Below are positions 10,492-22,500 of a stretch of DNA of 64,000 nucleotides, piece after piece. Under the pieces are notes generated by a model that worked only from the letters and a program-made list of their open reading frames with translations, was not told where the DNA came from and did no database searches. The translations under genes and the position numbers were made by a program. The DNA comes from Ottelia alismoides (lineage: Eukaryota > Streptophyta > Magnoliopsida > Alismatales > Hydrocharitaceae): NCBI GenBank assembly GCA_037367405.1, contig JAZKJV010007251.1, positions 1-64,000 on the forward strand. The letters run 5' to 3'. Within the stretch, counting starts at the first letter, position 1, and every line of letters begins with the position of its first letter.

Positions 10492-12666
10492 TCTGATGAG
10501 TCTGAAAATCCACTTGTTAAGAAGATGTATTTATCGTCGTGCATAGAAATATGATTTTGTCATTCGTGCGTTGTAGGCGGTAATCAAAATCGGTCATGAA
10601 AATAACCACACAAAATATTCATTAATTTCAAGCAATGTGGTTTTATGCTTATTTTACTTGGGCAAGTCCCAAGGTCAAACACAAGGAGGCAAAGGAACAA
10701 CCTAGAATTATGTCTATCAAAGTTCGTACACGGTTTTCGAGGCGGTCTTTTTTTTGTTATTTTTAATGTAATAAAGGGTGCAAAATGTAAATTCGACCTA
10801 TTTTAGGGACTAAAATGTAAAGATCGATCAAACGATGTCTGAAAAATATGAAACTTGGCCACTATGCAAAATATGATGAAATGAATGCACTGTAATTTTT
10901 TTTGGAATTTTTGGATGCAATATGTTTTTTTATGAATTTTTAAATTGAAACAAAATGAATTTCAATATTTAATTATAATAAATATTAAACCTACTTATTT
11001 TCAAGGAATAAAATTATCTATGATCTATCACTAGGTGATTGATCTCAGAAAATCCTAAACTTTGAAAATGTAAGATTAATATCTATTAAAAATCAAACAC
11101 TGAAATATGCAAAATGATTTTTACAGGGCAAATTATGCATGCAAATGCAAATCTTTTTGGGCATAATGTCAAGCATAATTAATTCTACAATATATGATTT
11201 TTCGAGAATTTTTAGAGCAATGGTTAATCAAATACAAATTTAAGAGCACAAACTAGGCAAAATACACAATTTTCCACAAACAAGTAATTATTAATTAACC
11301 TCAATCACAAAAATGTTCACAATATGTCAAAATGTAGAGAATTAAATGATAAACATTATGCTATTTTTGGATAAATAAAATAATGCAATAAAGAGGTTTA
11401 AAACTAAAAGTAGAGTTAGGGGTACAGATGCAAATATAAATATAATAAATAAAAGTGCAGGAGGGGGACCTAATTGTAATTACTAAGAATAGGGGGGCCT
11501 TTCTGCGAAATTGCCAAGGTGGCACGCACTTTGCACGTGCTCCTTGGGCGGCTGAACAGGTGCACAAATAGGAAGATGGCCCGGGAGGTCTTCTGCAATT
11601 TTCTACGCGGCACGTGATGTATACGTGCGAGTGGTTTGGCTTGGGTGCAGATTCGGTCCGAACCTCCACGTGGCAGGTCGACGTCCCTCGATGATGCCCA
11701 AAGCACCAGTTTTGAACCCAAGGCTGATCTTTAAATCTGAACCATCGATGAGGCTTGATCGAATGCCTGAGGATGGTCGTCTCTGGACGGCCCAGATTTT
11801 GGCTGTTCTGGATCTGACGATCGTACAAGTGCGGGTTGGCCGACACACGACCGTTAGTGGAGAGATAGAAGAGCCGTTGCGGCGTCATCGCATTGACTGG
11901 CGGTGGACGGGTTGCTGATGAAGACGATGCATATCGTTGGCGATGAAGATGGCCGAAGCCGGTGGCGATGCGGAGGCAGCGGTGGTTGTTGGTGGAGGAC
12001 GTTGATGTCGGTGGTCGTCGCTAGTGGATTATGAAGCCAGGAGACTTCACCGAGGGTGGATTTTTGAAGATGGACGCGAGGGTGGAAGGTCGGGAGTTGT
12101 GCGCGGATGAAAGCGTTGATGATAGGAAGAAGAAGATGTAGAGTGGAAGTACCTGGAGGAGAAGGGATCGACGGCAATCACGCCGGAGCGGAGCAACGAT
12201 CTTCGAGATATAGCTGCGATGAGGTTGAAGGCCTCGGATCATGCTGGTGGGAGAGGCTCGCGGTTGTCACTACCGGAGGGAGAACTCCTTGGAGGATGAA
12301 TTGATGGATGAACGACGGGGGGGGGGGGTGCGATTGGTTTTATAGGGCTTAGGGGGACGCCGACGATGATAGGAGATTTTGGGGATGCGGTTCTCACCGA
12401 GATCGGGGTGATTGGGATTTGATTGGGGATTGACGATGTCGGGAGATCTTCGGACGGCGATGAGATTCGATTGGGGCTTCGAATGATGGCGGTGCGAGAT
12501 TTGCGGGGGTACGGCGGTGATCTGTGAGATACGCGGGGAGAAGGGGTTCGCGAGTCCCGATTGGGAAAGGAGAGGGCTAGAGAAGATGAACCCTGGGTCG
12601 TCCGATCGGGCGAAGATCGGATGGCCCAGATGGGGCCATGTGGTGGGCGAGAGGATAAAGGGCGCG

Positions 12667-12700
12667 CACGTGCTTGGGGCGGGCACGTGTGGAGCACGTG
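12667..12700. promoter_or_regulatory. Cluster of three CACGTG (G-box) palindromes in the LTR
   Basis: CACGTG occurs at 12,667-12,672, 12,684-12,689 and 12,695-12,700, with further ACGT cores near 12,723 and 12,818. CACGTG is the plant G-box bound by bZIP and bHLH factors. The cluster is on the U3 side of the LTR, where an enhancer or promoter would lie, but activity is not shown by the sequence. Confidence 0.5.
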
Positions 12701-12793
12701 CTTGGGGAGGCAAGTGCGACACACGTACGGGTTTTTTTATTTTTATTTTTTATTTTTATTTTATAAAAACATTAATAAATAAAGCAAAAAATG

Positions 12794-12832
12794 GCTAACA
12801 TGTGGCGGCTCCAGGAGCTGCCACGTGTCAGC
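12794..12832. promoter_or_regulatory. 39-bp near-perfect palindrome in U3, copy A
   Basis: Arms of 19 bases surround a single central A and differ at three positions. Each arm contains TGTGGC or ACGTGGC near its outer end and GGCTCC or GAGCTGCC at the centre. The other LTR has it at 6-44 with its right arm partly mutated. It could be a paired transcription-factor site or an RNA hairpin. Confidence 0.55.
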
Positions 12833-13688
12833 ACTAGAAAAATCGAAAAATAAATAGTTTGTAAAATAAAAAAGAAATAGTAAACGACCTTGGATAGAAA
12901 GAGTTCCTTCATAAAAATTGCGTGTCTCGATGAGATCTACAACTTTCATGAATATTATCAAAACAAAAATTGATCAAATGCACAAAGTGAGTTTTTGGGG
13001 TATCCCATGTACATAGAATACCTTGATTTTTGGGTTTTGTCATTTTTATGTCATTTTTAAACCAGCTAAAAACCAGAAAAAGTATGTAAGAATCAAAGAT
13101 AAATAAAGACACCTTAATCTATTTTTTTGGAATTTTATTAATTAAGAAAATGTGTACATAAAATATCAGGTCAAAAACCGCTAAAATACACAATGTACAA
13201 AAGAGGCCCAAAACCCAACTTTCACATATGAGCTCCGATCCACTTGAACTTGGTCTTGTTTTGAAGTTAACTGAATGTACATTAGTTCAAAAGTGAGTAG
13301 GATCAAAACGGATACTGGATGGGGAAGATATGGGGTTTTTAGTCCAGAAGTCCTGAAACTAGGGTTTGGGTTTTTGGTTCATTTATTTGGGTTAGTGATT
13401 TTTTTGTATTTTTTATTTATTCTTGTTAGTGGTATGTACACAGTGGATGTGGTTTTTTGTCATTTGGAGTTAGCATGAATGAGTTAAAAATCCGGGAAGT
13501 TAGGCTATTTACAGGTCATTTTGGCTTGGATTTTTGGCTTCTTATTTTGTGCATAAATAAGTGCTAAAATGCAATTCTTATGAAAACATGCATGAATGCT
13601 AATTATACAAAATAGATGCAGAAATGCTGTTGATTTTGAGGGATTTGAGCTTAATAAATGAGATTTAGTGTGATGAATCCGAGATTCA

Positions 13689-14047
13689 TAAGTGTTAAAG
13701 ACCCAATTGGGAATGCAAGTTGAACTTGCAAGGCGGAATATGTTTTCGCTTCTTTTTATCCGAGTTGCAAGTTCTCATATTATTGGGATGTAACAAAAAT
13801 AAGGAAGGAGATCCCAGATCTTGCTTGAGATATGGGGTTGACAAGGCAAAACAACTTTGATATAAAAATTCCTAAATCAAAGTAATATATATATATATAT
13901 TTATTAGTTTATGCAAATTTCTTATTTCAGATAATCCTTCATTAAACAAACTCAATACCATACTCAATATTAACTAGTATAATATCATGGATTGGATCCA
14001 TGATCAAGATATTGTACTTGCAGTTGAACACATAATGTTTATGGTTG
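13689..14047. other. Unassigned DNA between copy A and recognisable copia sequence
   Basis: No coding frame is visible. It holds a short palindrome (GCAAGTT/AACTTGC near 13,718) and an AT dinucleotide run near 13,886. Homology with the inverted copia fragment at 32,761-34,321 stops at about 14,047. The rest may be copia gag-side sequence too decayed to read. Confidence 0.4.
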
Positions 14048-15235
14048 CAATGTGCAGTTTTCCTCATAATAGCGAGGAATGACAATTAAATAGACAATAG
14101 GACTACAACCCTAAGGTTTGTATGTATCTATAGTCTTGATCTCTCATTGAATGTACTTTGGAAGTAACAAGTCGATGATGATCGTAATTGTCAAATAATC
14201 CTTATAAAATCTAAGAAGATATTGTGGCAGACATATGTGCTCTCGACATTTAATCATGAATGACATGGTTTACTACATCATGGAGGATGGTGGTTATATA
14301 AGAGATGATGTATTCAAAATATTTGAGTACCTACCTGAACCAAACGTCTTTAAGAGTTAAGATGTATGTAGATATGATGAGTGTCATCATTCTACAATAT
14401 ATATACTCTAGTCATTCATGATGCTGCAGAATATTCATATTGTATGAATTGAATGAAGCATGTATAAATGTTGAAGTACTCTTATATTGAAATCTTTTGA
14501 TTTCAACATAAGTGATCCTTTTTCTTGAGCAATGGTTGTTTATAGATGAAAGGAGCACAGTGGAAGCATGGGTCGGACCCAAGTAAGAAGGAAAGTCAGA
14601 GTTTGACTGTACTTCTATGACTTCCATATGACATCCAAAGATTTGGATAAATGCCAATACTGCAATAAGACGATGTATTGATAGTGTGACTATCTAGTCA
14701 ATCTACGATCCTTAGAGAAGGACTCGAACAATGCATCGGAATAATCTACATCTACATTTAATCATTGAAATTGACTTTCTTATTTAATAAGATCAAAGTC
14801 TTATAATTGTATTTCATTCTTTTAATAAGACTTGTAATTGGTTGCATATGTATTAGAAGACTGGAATTTGATCTCCAGGTTTAATAGTCATCTACATGGA
14901 TATAGACGCAATTGTTGCAACAATCTCTATTGGATAGATGGAATTCATATTTTCAGTGGGAGAGTCCTTAGTCTTAGAAAATATCTCTATGATCTACATT
15001 TTAGAATACACTCATATTTTATTTTTAAATGTTAGAATTAAACATGAATCCTGGAATAAACCTATCATAGAGAGTTATGATGGATATATTTCAGATGTAA
15101 TCTAACATCTAATGGACTTTACTAATTAAAAAATTAATGAATGGTTCGTTAAGATTCCTAATACAGAAAATTAAACCTTTAAAGATCAATAGGAGGATGA
15201 AGATAATTTGACAGTGATCAGGCATCAAGTCGTGG
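14048..15235 (+). pseudogene. Decayed copia gag-side region
   Basis: No domain can be read, but the stretch is homologous along its length to the inverted fragment at 33,130-34,321. For example, the block near 14,085-14,130 (ATAGACAATAGGACTACAA) recurs in reverse complement near 34,250. Position upstream of the integrase suggests gag and protease. Short frames around 14,412-15,035 look accidental. Confidence 0.55.
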
Positions 15236-15720
15236 ACATATGTCTGTTGATGAGATAAATAGACTAGTACGAGATGAAACTTTAGATTGTCTCAAATTTC
15301 AAATCTTACGTACTTGTGAATATTATATTCAAATTAAAATGTCCAATACACCCTTCTTTGGGAATGGTGTTAACTGTCGAGGTATTCAAGAACTCATACA
15401 TATTGATGTATGTGGATCATCTATATCATGATAGACATTGATGATATGTGATATCATTAGATGATTATTTGTGATATGAGACTTCTTCCCTTCACCTTAG
15501 AAACATTTGAAACGTCCAAAGATTTCATAATTTTGGTTTATAACCAAAGTTTTAAGGAAGATGAAATAAATTTGATCTAACCTAGGTAGCAAGTACCTAT
15601 TAGATCAATTCAAGGAATACCTTATACAGATCTGAAAATCATTCCTACCTCACTCCTCCTAATAAACCTGAACTCAAAAGAGCTGTAGGGAGATACAATT
15701 GGATCATGTGCGACATGATA
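15236..15720 (+). pseudogene. Copia integrase remnant (zinc finger and part of core)
   Basis: The frame from 15,240 reads MSVDEINRLVRDETLD, then CEYYIQIKM and IQELIHIDVCGSS. This is the pre-integrase zinc finger and the start of the copia integrase core, with the first catalytic Asp in IHIDVCG. One of the zinc ligands (the second Cys of the usual CxxC) appears to be Tyr. Further on, in shifted frames, YLLDQFKEYLIQ (near 15,600) and LTPPNKPEL (near 15,650) correspond to the later part of the core. Stops and frameshifts make it non-functional. Confidence 0.8.
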
Positions 15721-15879
15721 TGATCACTGATGAATCTTAGCATAATTATCCCTTAGTTTCCAAGGTATATGTATATGTTGTAGAGACTACAATATATATC
15801 CTTAATAAGGTTCCATGCTAGTAAGCTGGAATCTAGCACTAGATGATGACCAATACAATAGATACTAGTAATGAGACTT

Positions 15880-17040
15880 GCTTTCTAGTGACCATGCTTA
15901 AACCCATCAGAATATTGCTAACTATAGCTACACAACTTGACTTTGACATCTTCAAGATGGAAGTCAAGATTGCATTCCTCTATGAATACCTCTCTGAGGA
16001 TATTCATATGAAGTAGCCCCATGACTTCATGAATGAGGAAATCAAGGTGTGCAAGCTAAAGAACTCCATCTATGGACTCAAATAAGCTTGTTGTCGTTAG
16101 AACATAAGATTTGATGAAATTATAAATGTTATGATTCTATATATAATCTTGACGTACCATGTGGAGCTTAGTAGGAGTGCCATTGTGCTCATCGTGCTAA
16201 ATGTAGATGATATTCTGATCATTTGGAATGATATAAGGATAATAATAAGTGTTTTATAATCTGGTTGTTCCATACCTTGAGATGTGATCTCAAGGATACC
16301 TCTTAGGTCTTAGTTCTGAAGTTGTTCAGAAGCAAAGAAAAGAGGGTATTGGGACCGTTACATTAGTGGTACACCTTGGACATGTTCCATTTTATGGAAA
16401 ATTTCAAGAAAGGCTTCTTTCCCTCATGATATGGTACTGATCTATCTGAAGATACAACACTTCAAAGAGTTGAGGAAGTGAATGCTAGAACTGTTTGCCC
16501 TTGTGCATCAGTTACGAGAAGCTGAGTGCATGCTAGACGTGTACAAAAGCCAGATGTCTACCATGCAGTGGGATAGTAAATTGTTGCTAATCCAACTATG
16601 GAAATAAAACACTTGATTGCAATAATAAGAAAATCTTTGAATAGGACAAGACTTTCGAGATAGTGATCTCTAAGTCTTATCTTCAAGAACTTAAGACTTT
16701 ATAGATAGAAATCTAAAAGGTCTTAACTACGGATACCTTAGGAGATAGAGATCTCTTGGAATAAGGGTATACTAATAAGGATGATAGAAAATACATACTG
16801 GTTATTATAGTAATTGAGCTAGAGTGTCAAGGGCACTATAACTAAATATATTGAGTATTGGTTGCATAAGGTGCAACATTCGCATTGGATGCGAGAACGG
16901 TTACTAGGAGATATGCAAGTGTCATAAAAGGACGTGGCAGTCTCGCGGGAATAGACTGACTGATCATCTTACCTAGCCATTTTCTAAATAGTCTATGATT
17001 GTCACATGAGTCTGGGTTTAAAGATTAGCTCATTAATGGC
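15880..17040 (+). pseudogene. Copia reverse transcriptase and RNase H remnant
   Basis: The plus strand encodes MLKPIRILLTIATQLDFDIF, then KMEVKIAFLYEYLSEDIHMK, then EEIKVCKLKNSIYGLKQACC. These are the copia RT counterparts of DVKTAFLNG...IYM and KVCKLxKSLYGLKQAP. The Asp of the DVKTAFL motif is Glu here, a damaged active site. A later stretch near 16,380-16,600 (ENFKKGFFP, QKPDVYHAVG) matches the region after the YVDD box that leads into RNase H. Several in-frame stops occur, for example after HMK near 16,012. Confidence 0.82.
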
Positions 17041-17045
17041 TCTTT

Positions 17046-17060
17046 GGGCTAGTGGGAGAT
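17046..17060 (+). other. Copia polypurine tract
   Basis: GGGCTAGTGGGAGAT directly precedes the LTR start TGTTAGAC at 17,061. The GCTAGTGGGAGAT motif is typical of plant copia elements. Confidence 0.85.
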
Positions 17061-18810
17061 TGTTAGACAAGCGAGCCCCCGACGAGCCATTATGCAATAA
17101 ATGTTATTTCAAATATCATTCCCTGATCTGAAATGAAGAATAACTAATTTGCATAATAGGTCCCTTAGTACAATTAGGTTATGTACCATGTCCATCTTAA
17201 TGATCATACAACTGTTGATTCAATTATTGAATCATAGAGGCTGGTGTATAGATGAATATCTAAAGCATTAGATTAAGGACTCATCAAGCACCGTCAAATG
17301 AATATTAAGAGAGGATCTCTATTCTGAGAAGGAGATGGCAATCCTTTCTTTAAAAGCTGATATCTAACCGACCTCTTAATGCAGGTCCTCTGCATAGGAA
17401 TAGAGATTCAGAGGTGTTAGATAAGTTAGGTCAAAGAGTTGACTTAACGAGATCGAGATAACCAAAGTCCTATGTCGTATGTTGTCATGATATAGGCATG
17501 CATCCTCTGACCGGAGACAGATGTGTTACTATATGTCTGAGTATGTACAATTGGCATATCAAGAGGTTGATGACCTAATCTAGGTCTATACACCGACGTG
17601 CTAGTGTGCATATAAGGGCATATGAGTAATACAATCTCTCAAAGGGATCATACAGGTTCATTGTTGAACCGGAAGACATGAGCTCACTCATGAGATATTA
17701 GGAAGAATCAAATTTCGCGTGCGGTTGTCTCGCTTTAGAAGTTTGACTGAATTTGTAAGGTTTGACAAATGCTTTTTTGAAAAGTATATGATCAACATCT
17801 AGGTATGATATATGCTTTTGGAAAGCATATGATCGATACCGAATCCCAATGATCGAACGAGAAACTTAATTATAAATATTGAAGTAGACAGTGTAAAATT
17901 GGTCTTATACTTCTGGTTTATTATGGGTCTTCCAGTATGCAGGATGTACATGTATTAGGATTACCTGAGGGTGATGTGATCATAAACGATTGTATAATCA
18001 TGACGCTTCCATTCCTAGGGAGTGATGAAATAGGTCTGGATTTTAGTGACTCCTCTCATTAGAGAAGTGATCTGATCTTGGTCCAAATGTTGGGCATTGA
18101 TCTGAATGTGATTCAGATGCAATGAGAAGATTAGATATACGATCTTGATTTAATCAAGCATCTACAGGAGGTCCACAAGATATAGATTTGAGATGTGATC
18201 TCAATATCCAAGTCACTATATGTGGAACAATACAGTCGTCCTGTCCTTATCTCCAAGTATCCGCGAAGAAAGCGCAGTATCCTTAAAGAGTTCATGGATA
18301 AGACCATTGTTGATATATGTATCGAGCATCGAAAAAATGGATAACTAAATAATTATCATGAATAATATGAATTTGATTCATATTATGAAGAGAGTTATCT
18401 TAGATGATTAAATGTGATTTGATTGTCAAAGATGTAAATAATGTGAATGTGATTCATATTATTTGGGCATATGAGAATAGAGATCCAAGATGATTAAATG
18501 TGATTTTATTAGCATGGATATGAATAATGTGGATAACACTATCCATATTAATCATATATATTATAAATGTGATTTATGATATATAAGAGAGAGCTATTTG
18601 TATTTTACATTTGTTAATTAAATGTTGATGTGAATTGGATTCACATTGGACAATTTATTGAAAATGTAATTTTATTTTATTTTGGGTTGTGAATGTGATT
18701 CACAATTTTCCAATGGCAAAATTACAATATTCACAAAATAATTATGAATTATTTTTGTTGAATAATTTACAACAAGTGTTGTTGTAAATCTTGGAGATTT
18801 CCATGGAATA

Positions 18811-18832
18811 ATGCAATCTCATGAGATTGCAT
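18811..18832. repeat. Perfect 22-bp palindrome in the copia LTR
   Basis: The perfect arms are ATGCAATCTCA and its complement TGAGATTGCAT. Neighbouring stem-loops lie near 18,768 (TTTACAACA / TGTTGTAAA), 18,842 (CCTTCCA / TGGAAGG) and 19,099 (TCCATGGAT / ATCCATGGA). Together they form a dense palindrome cluster 300 bp upstream of the TATA box. Confidence 0.7.
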
Positions 18833-19131
18833 GAGATTCCACCTTCCATGTTGGAAGGGTGGACGACCACCAAATCCTATATGGAAAGGGAGGCCGTCCA
18901 CTCTATTACATGGGATGGTGTAATCTCCATTCCATTATCTCCATATGTGATTTATTTAAAATTTAGGATTAATTTATATTGATTTATTAATATATATATA
19001 TTTAATCTAAATTAAATTAATTGTTGTTGGTTTTTACCAATTAAAATCATGGCCATTAAAAGAAACACAAATCAATGTGAGCCATTGGATTTGTGTTGTC
19101 CATGGATTGAGATCCATGGATCCCAACATAT

Positions 19132-19240
19132 TATAAATAGAAGGGCACCCCTTGCTCTTCTTAAGTTATACAACATATGCTCTCTCTCTCATTCTCTCTA
19201 CACACCAACTTCATCTCTCTCCCTCTCTCTTATGGCAGTC
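19132..19240 (+). promoter_or_regulatory. Copia LTR core promoter (TATA box and CT-rich initiator)
   Basis: TATAAATA at 19,132-19,139 is followed after about 30-40 bases by a pyrimidine-rich tract of CTCTCT repeats (about 19,176-19,240). This is the usual look of a plant LTR promoter. The transcript would run right through U5 and into the element. Confidence 0.6.
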
Positions 19241-19530
19241 CACCATGGAGACCTAGAGAGAGTCGCTCTCGTCGTAGCGTCGCTGTTATGCCACCGTACT
19301 GACTGCTCGTGGATCTCCGTCTCCTTCGGTATGCCTCGCTCATGAAGAAGACGTCAGATGTCGTGTGACGAGATTAGGAGATTCGTCGCTTGGATCATCA
19401 ACATGGATTGCGAGAAGCACACGTCTCATCCACGCGCTCTCAAGTGTCTCCTCCGTCGGATCGGATTTGAGAAAGGAGGTGTTGAACCAAATTTTGCAGA
19501 GGTCGTGTTGACTCACAAGGTGAACCAACA

Positions 19531-22500
19531 GTCGCTGATTTGACCTCCAGCGAAATCCGAAATTCAAACAACAATTAATCCACAACAATCAAATAAGGAA
19601 ATGAGGTGAATGTGGAGCTAAAATTTATTATAACTCTATAACAAGATGTGTATAGGTGCAAGTATGTGTAGAGGTCGAACACAGGGAGCAGACAGGTAGA
19701 ACGGGGCAAAATGCTAAAAAATGTGAACGTGATGATTCACCTATTTATGCTATTTTTTCGTGTATTTTTAATTTTATATTTTTGGCTTAATTTTTGGATT
19801 TTTGGATTTTTTATTTTTAATTTCTGATTTTATATTTTGTTTTTATATTTTTATTTCTTTTTCTATAAATATATACACAATATAAGAAAAGAGAGGATAA
19901 GGTATTTATAAAAATAAGGAAAAATACTCAAAAATTAGGAAATAAAATGTCTTTGGGCTTTTTATAACTTTCTAATGTTTTTTTTTATTTTTCTAGATTT
20001 TTCCAAATTTTTTGGTATTTTTAAAGTCAAAAATACTGAAAATAGTAGATAAAATAAGGAGATAAACTAAAATGGAGAAATAAAATAGAAAACAGTAACA
20101 AAAATTCTCGAAATTAATTTTAGATTAAAGATAACAAAATAAAGAAAATTCAAGAAAAGAAAACACAATTTTTAGATTTTTTTATGAATTTTATAAATTT
20201 TTATGAATGTTTTAGAGTTTTATAATTTTTTCAGAGTTTTCTTTTATATTTTTTAGTGATTTTTTGACTGAAGTTAAAACACACTAAAATAAGCAAAATA
20301 TATTTTTTGGGAATTGTTTGAGAAGTTTTTATAATTTTTATGGATTTTAGAATGCAAACAGTGCACAAAATGCTTGTTTTTGAATTTTTATAAATATTAA
20401 AATGCAATGAATATGCAAGATAAAAATATGGTGTGATAATATGATGCAACAGGAACACAAGGTGATTTTTGTAGATTTTTTTTGGAATTTATAGATGCAT
20501 GAAACAAATAAAAGAAACAAAAAGAAAAAGCATTCCTGGTAGGGGTATTATCGTAATATGAGGAAAGTCTGAGGGCGAAAATGTAATTTGCCACAAAAAT
20601 TATAACTAAATAAAAATGTTCGCGGACAACTTAGAAATACTCCAGAACCAGGGCCCTTCCCTGCAAAAACGCCAGACCCCACGTGCCGAGACACGTGACC
20701 TAGCAAGGAGGTACTTGCAAATATCAAAACTAGGAGGGCCTCAATCGAAATTTATCCAGAAATTAATTACTGAGATTAAATGTTCTAGAACTAATTTTAA
20801 ATATACTAAACAATAAGGGGTCCCCTACAAAAATGCCAAGGATCATGTGACATGCACGCGACCTGGCAGGGACACCATTGTGATTTCCAAAACTCCTAAG
20901 GGTTGGAATGCAATTTACACAAAATATTTGACTTCAGATGAAAGTTTACGTCCTAATGAGTAAATAACAAAACTCGCAGGTGAGGTGTGCAAAATACCCA
21001 CAGCTGACACAGATTAGATGGCGGAGCGCACTTCACTTATACACGTGTCGCGCCCCGAGCGCGCGATGCCGCTTCGCACCAACGGTTCAGATTAGACGCC
21101 CAGAACGATCCAACGGTTGACGCGGGGGCTAATCCGACGACTGCTGCACCTCAGGATGATCGGGGGAGATTCGACGGCAGCGGATGGGTCTGGATGAACG
21201 CTCGAAGAACTCGCGCCTGACGAGTTTTGATTCGACGAAGCTCGAGCCTCCGAGCACCTAGATCTCCTCCAATACTCTCTCTATGCACCTGCAGCAACGG
21301 TGAGGCTCCCAGGTACCCCAAATAAGCCTGAGGAGCTGCTGGGCAAGCTCCCCAAGCTTCGTGCTTCTCCGGCCACCTGGGCATGGTTGTGGTGACGCTA
21401 TTGACCCCAGGAGGGGTCCTTCAGACCCTGCAAAACACATAGAAACTCGACGGAACAAGGGGGGCAGAGGTCTGGCTTTTATTGGTGAAAGGATGGTGGC
21501 GTGGAGTGGTGAAAGTGGCAGGAGCTCACTGAACTCCAGCGAGGTGTTCGTGAGTGAATCCTACGCTACTGAGTGATTGAATCAATAAACTAGATATGCG
21601 AAGTAATAGCTGGATCCAAGTTCTAACTACACAGCAAGAAGAGAACAGAAAAACAAACTAAAATCGACCTCGATTGGCTTGGAAAAACCAAGAGATACTG
21701 GATCTCACGACCTGAGCCAGAGATGGGGGTGGAAGCGCCCTTCAATGCCTCGCTTGAGCTTGCGCACGGGCTGGAGAACTTGCTGTCACCAAGTTCGATC
21801 CGAAGCTCGCCAACTCGGGCCCAAACAAACGTTGAAGAGGGTTCAAAGTTCAAAGGAGGCGGATGGGGTGTTTTTGAATGGATGGTGATACGGGATCAAA
21901 GATCGAAGGGTAGGCATCGATTCAGTGACGCAATCCCCAAGAAGAACTATAGGCGTGTATCCTTAAGCTATGGGGAGAAAAAATGCAGAAGGTTTCGACA
22001 TCAAAAGATGAAAGCTCCGACCTCGAAAAATCTGCAAAATCGGGTGAAAAACGAGGTCTGACGCAGAGTGCAGAGGAGGTCAGACAGTTGATCTTCGGTC
22101 AACGGTCCAGACCACCTGGTTGGTCCACGTGGACCAACCAGGAAAAACCCCTTCATAAATTATTTCAAAAATCATTTAAAAATAGTAGATGAATTTATTA
22201 AATTTTGGTTATAAAATAAAAAGTGTTTATTATTTTATGTTCTATTTTATTATGATTTTTAATTATTTTTTAGAGGTATAAAAATACAAGTTACCTTTTT
22301 AGGCTTATATAGGTATATATATATCTATGTATTTTAATATTTTATTTTTATTTTGTGAATTTAATTTATTTATTTTTGTTTATTATTTTATATATTTATA
22401 AAGTATTTTATACACTTAAATATATTTTTAATTTATTTTTCTGATATATTTTATATACTTAATAAAATAGAAGTAATAATTATATAGGTATATATATAAA

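Larger units (their letters stand above)
1..13688 (-). mobile_element. Athila-type Ty3/gypsy LTR retrotransposon, copy A (3' LTR truncated by window edge)
   Basis: Reading on the minus strand the order is 5' LTR (10,494-13,688), tRNA-Asp-type primer-binding site, leader, gag, protease, linker, RT, RNase H, integrase, hairpin array, conserved 3' noncoding DNA, polypurine tract and 3' LTR (902-1). The internal region is about 9.6 kb and the LTR 3.2 kb. The primer-binding site, the long LTRs and the RT sequence suggest the Athila lineage. No env-like reading frame is visible between integrase and the 3' LTR. The two LTR copies look about 95 percent identical by eye over the 0.9 kb that can be compared. 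Coding frames carry many stops and some frameshifts, so the copy is dead. The first bases right of the element, TAAGT, would be the target duplication, but the left flank is outside the window. Confidence 0.93.
10494..13688 (-). repeat. 5' LTR of copy A, complete (3.2 kb)
   Basis: It starts TGATGAGTC next to the primer-binding site and ends GAGATTCA at 13,688, so it has TG...CA ends. The last 0.9 kb matches 1-902. It has an AT-rich U5 side (10,700-11,450), a GC-rich central part (11,460-12,730) and an AT-rich U3 end. The open frames in the GC-rich part overlap on both strands, match no known protein and are compositional. A G-run lies near 12,319. Confidence 0.92.
13689..19530 (+). mobile_element. 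Ty1/copia retrotransposon, 5' part missing
   Basis: On the plus strand the order is integrase remnant, RT and RNase H remnants, polypurine tract, then a 2.5 kb LTR. Integrase before RT is the copia order. The 5' LTR, primer-binding site and most of gag are absent. Copy A ends exactly where this DNA begins, so copy A probably inserted into the copia element and its 5' half lies left of the window. Every domain is riddled with stops and frameshifts. A related fragment lies inverted at 32,761-34,321. Confidence 0.85.
17061..19530 (+). repeat. 3' LTR of the copia element (about 2.5 kb)
   Basis: It begins TGTTAGAC after the polypurine tract and I place the end at GAACCAACA (19,530), giving TGTT...AACA inverted ends. 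A TATA box and CT-rich start region are near 19,130-19,240. Degenerate repeats with GATTAAATGTGATT occur at about 18,407 and 18,498. The 5' partner LTR is not in the window, so the right end rests on the terminal inverted bases and on where copy B homology starts. Confidence 0.7.

Noticed and set aside
11361..12724. Several overlapping open frames of 80-175 codons on both strands in the GC-rich LTR centre
   Set aside because: They overlap on opposite strands, match no known protein and are not kept in the other LTR copies. GC-rich composition explains the lack of stops.
13886..13904. AT dinucleotide runs here and at 32,953
   Set aside because: Ordinary microsatellites in AT-rich DNA, not informative beyond the copia alignment.
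19049..19588. Possible small gene downstream of the TATA box at 19,132
   Set aside because: The promoter belongs to the copia LTR and the downstream frames (for example 19,049-19,345) start upstream of the TATA box or are short. This is the R-U5 part of the LTR.
21151..22192. Open frames of 65-112 codons in the left LTR of copy B, and similar ones at 27,921-28,805 and 30,466-31,538
   Set aside because: They occupy the GC-rich part of each LTR but do not correspond to each other between LTR copies, so they are not a conserved gene.
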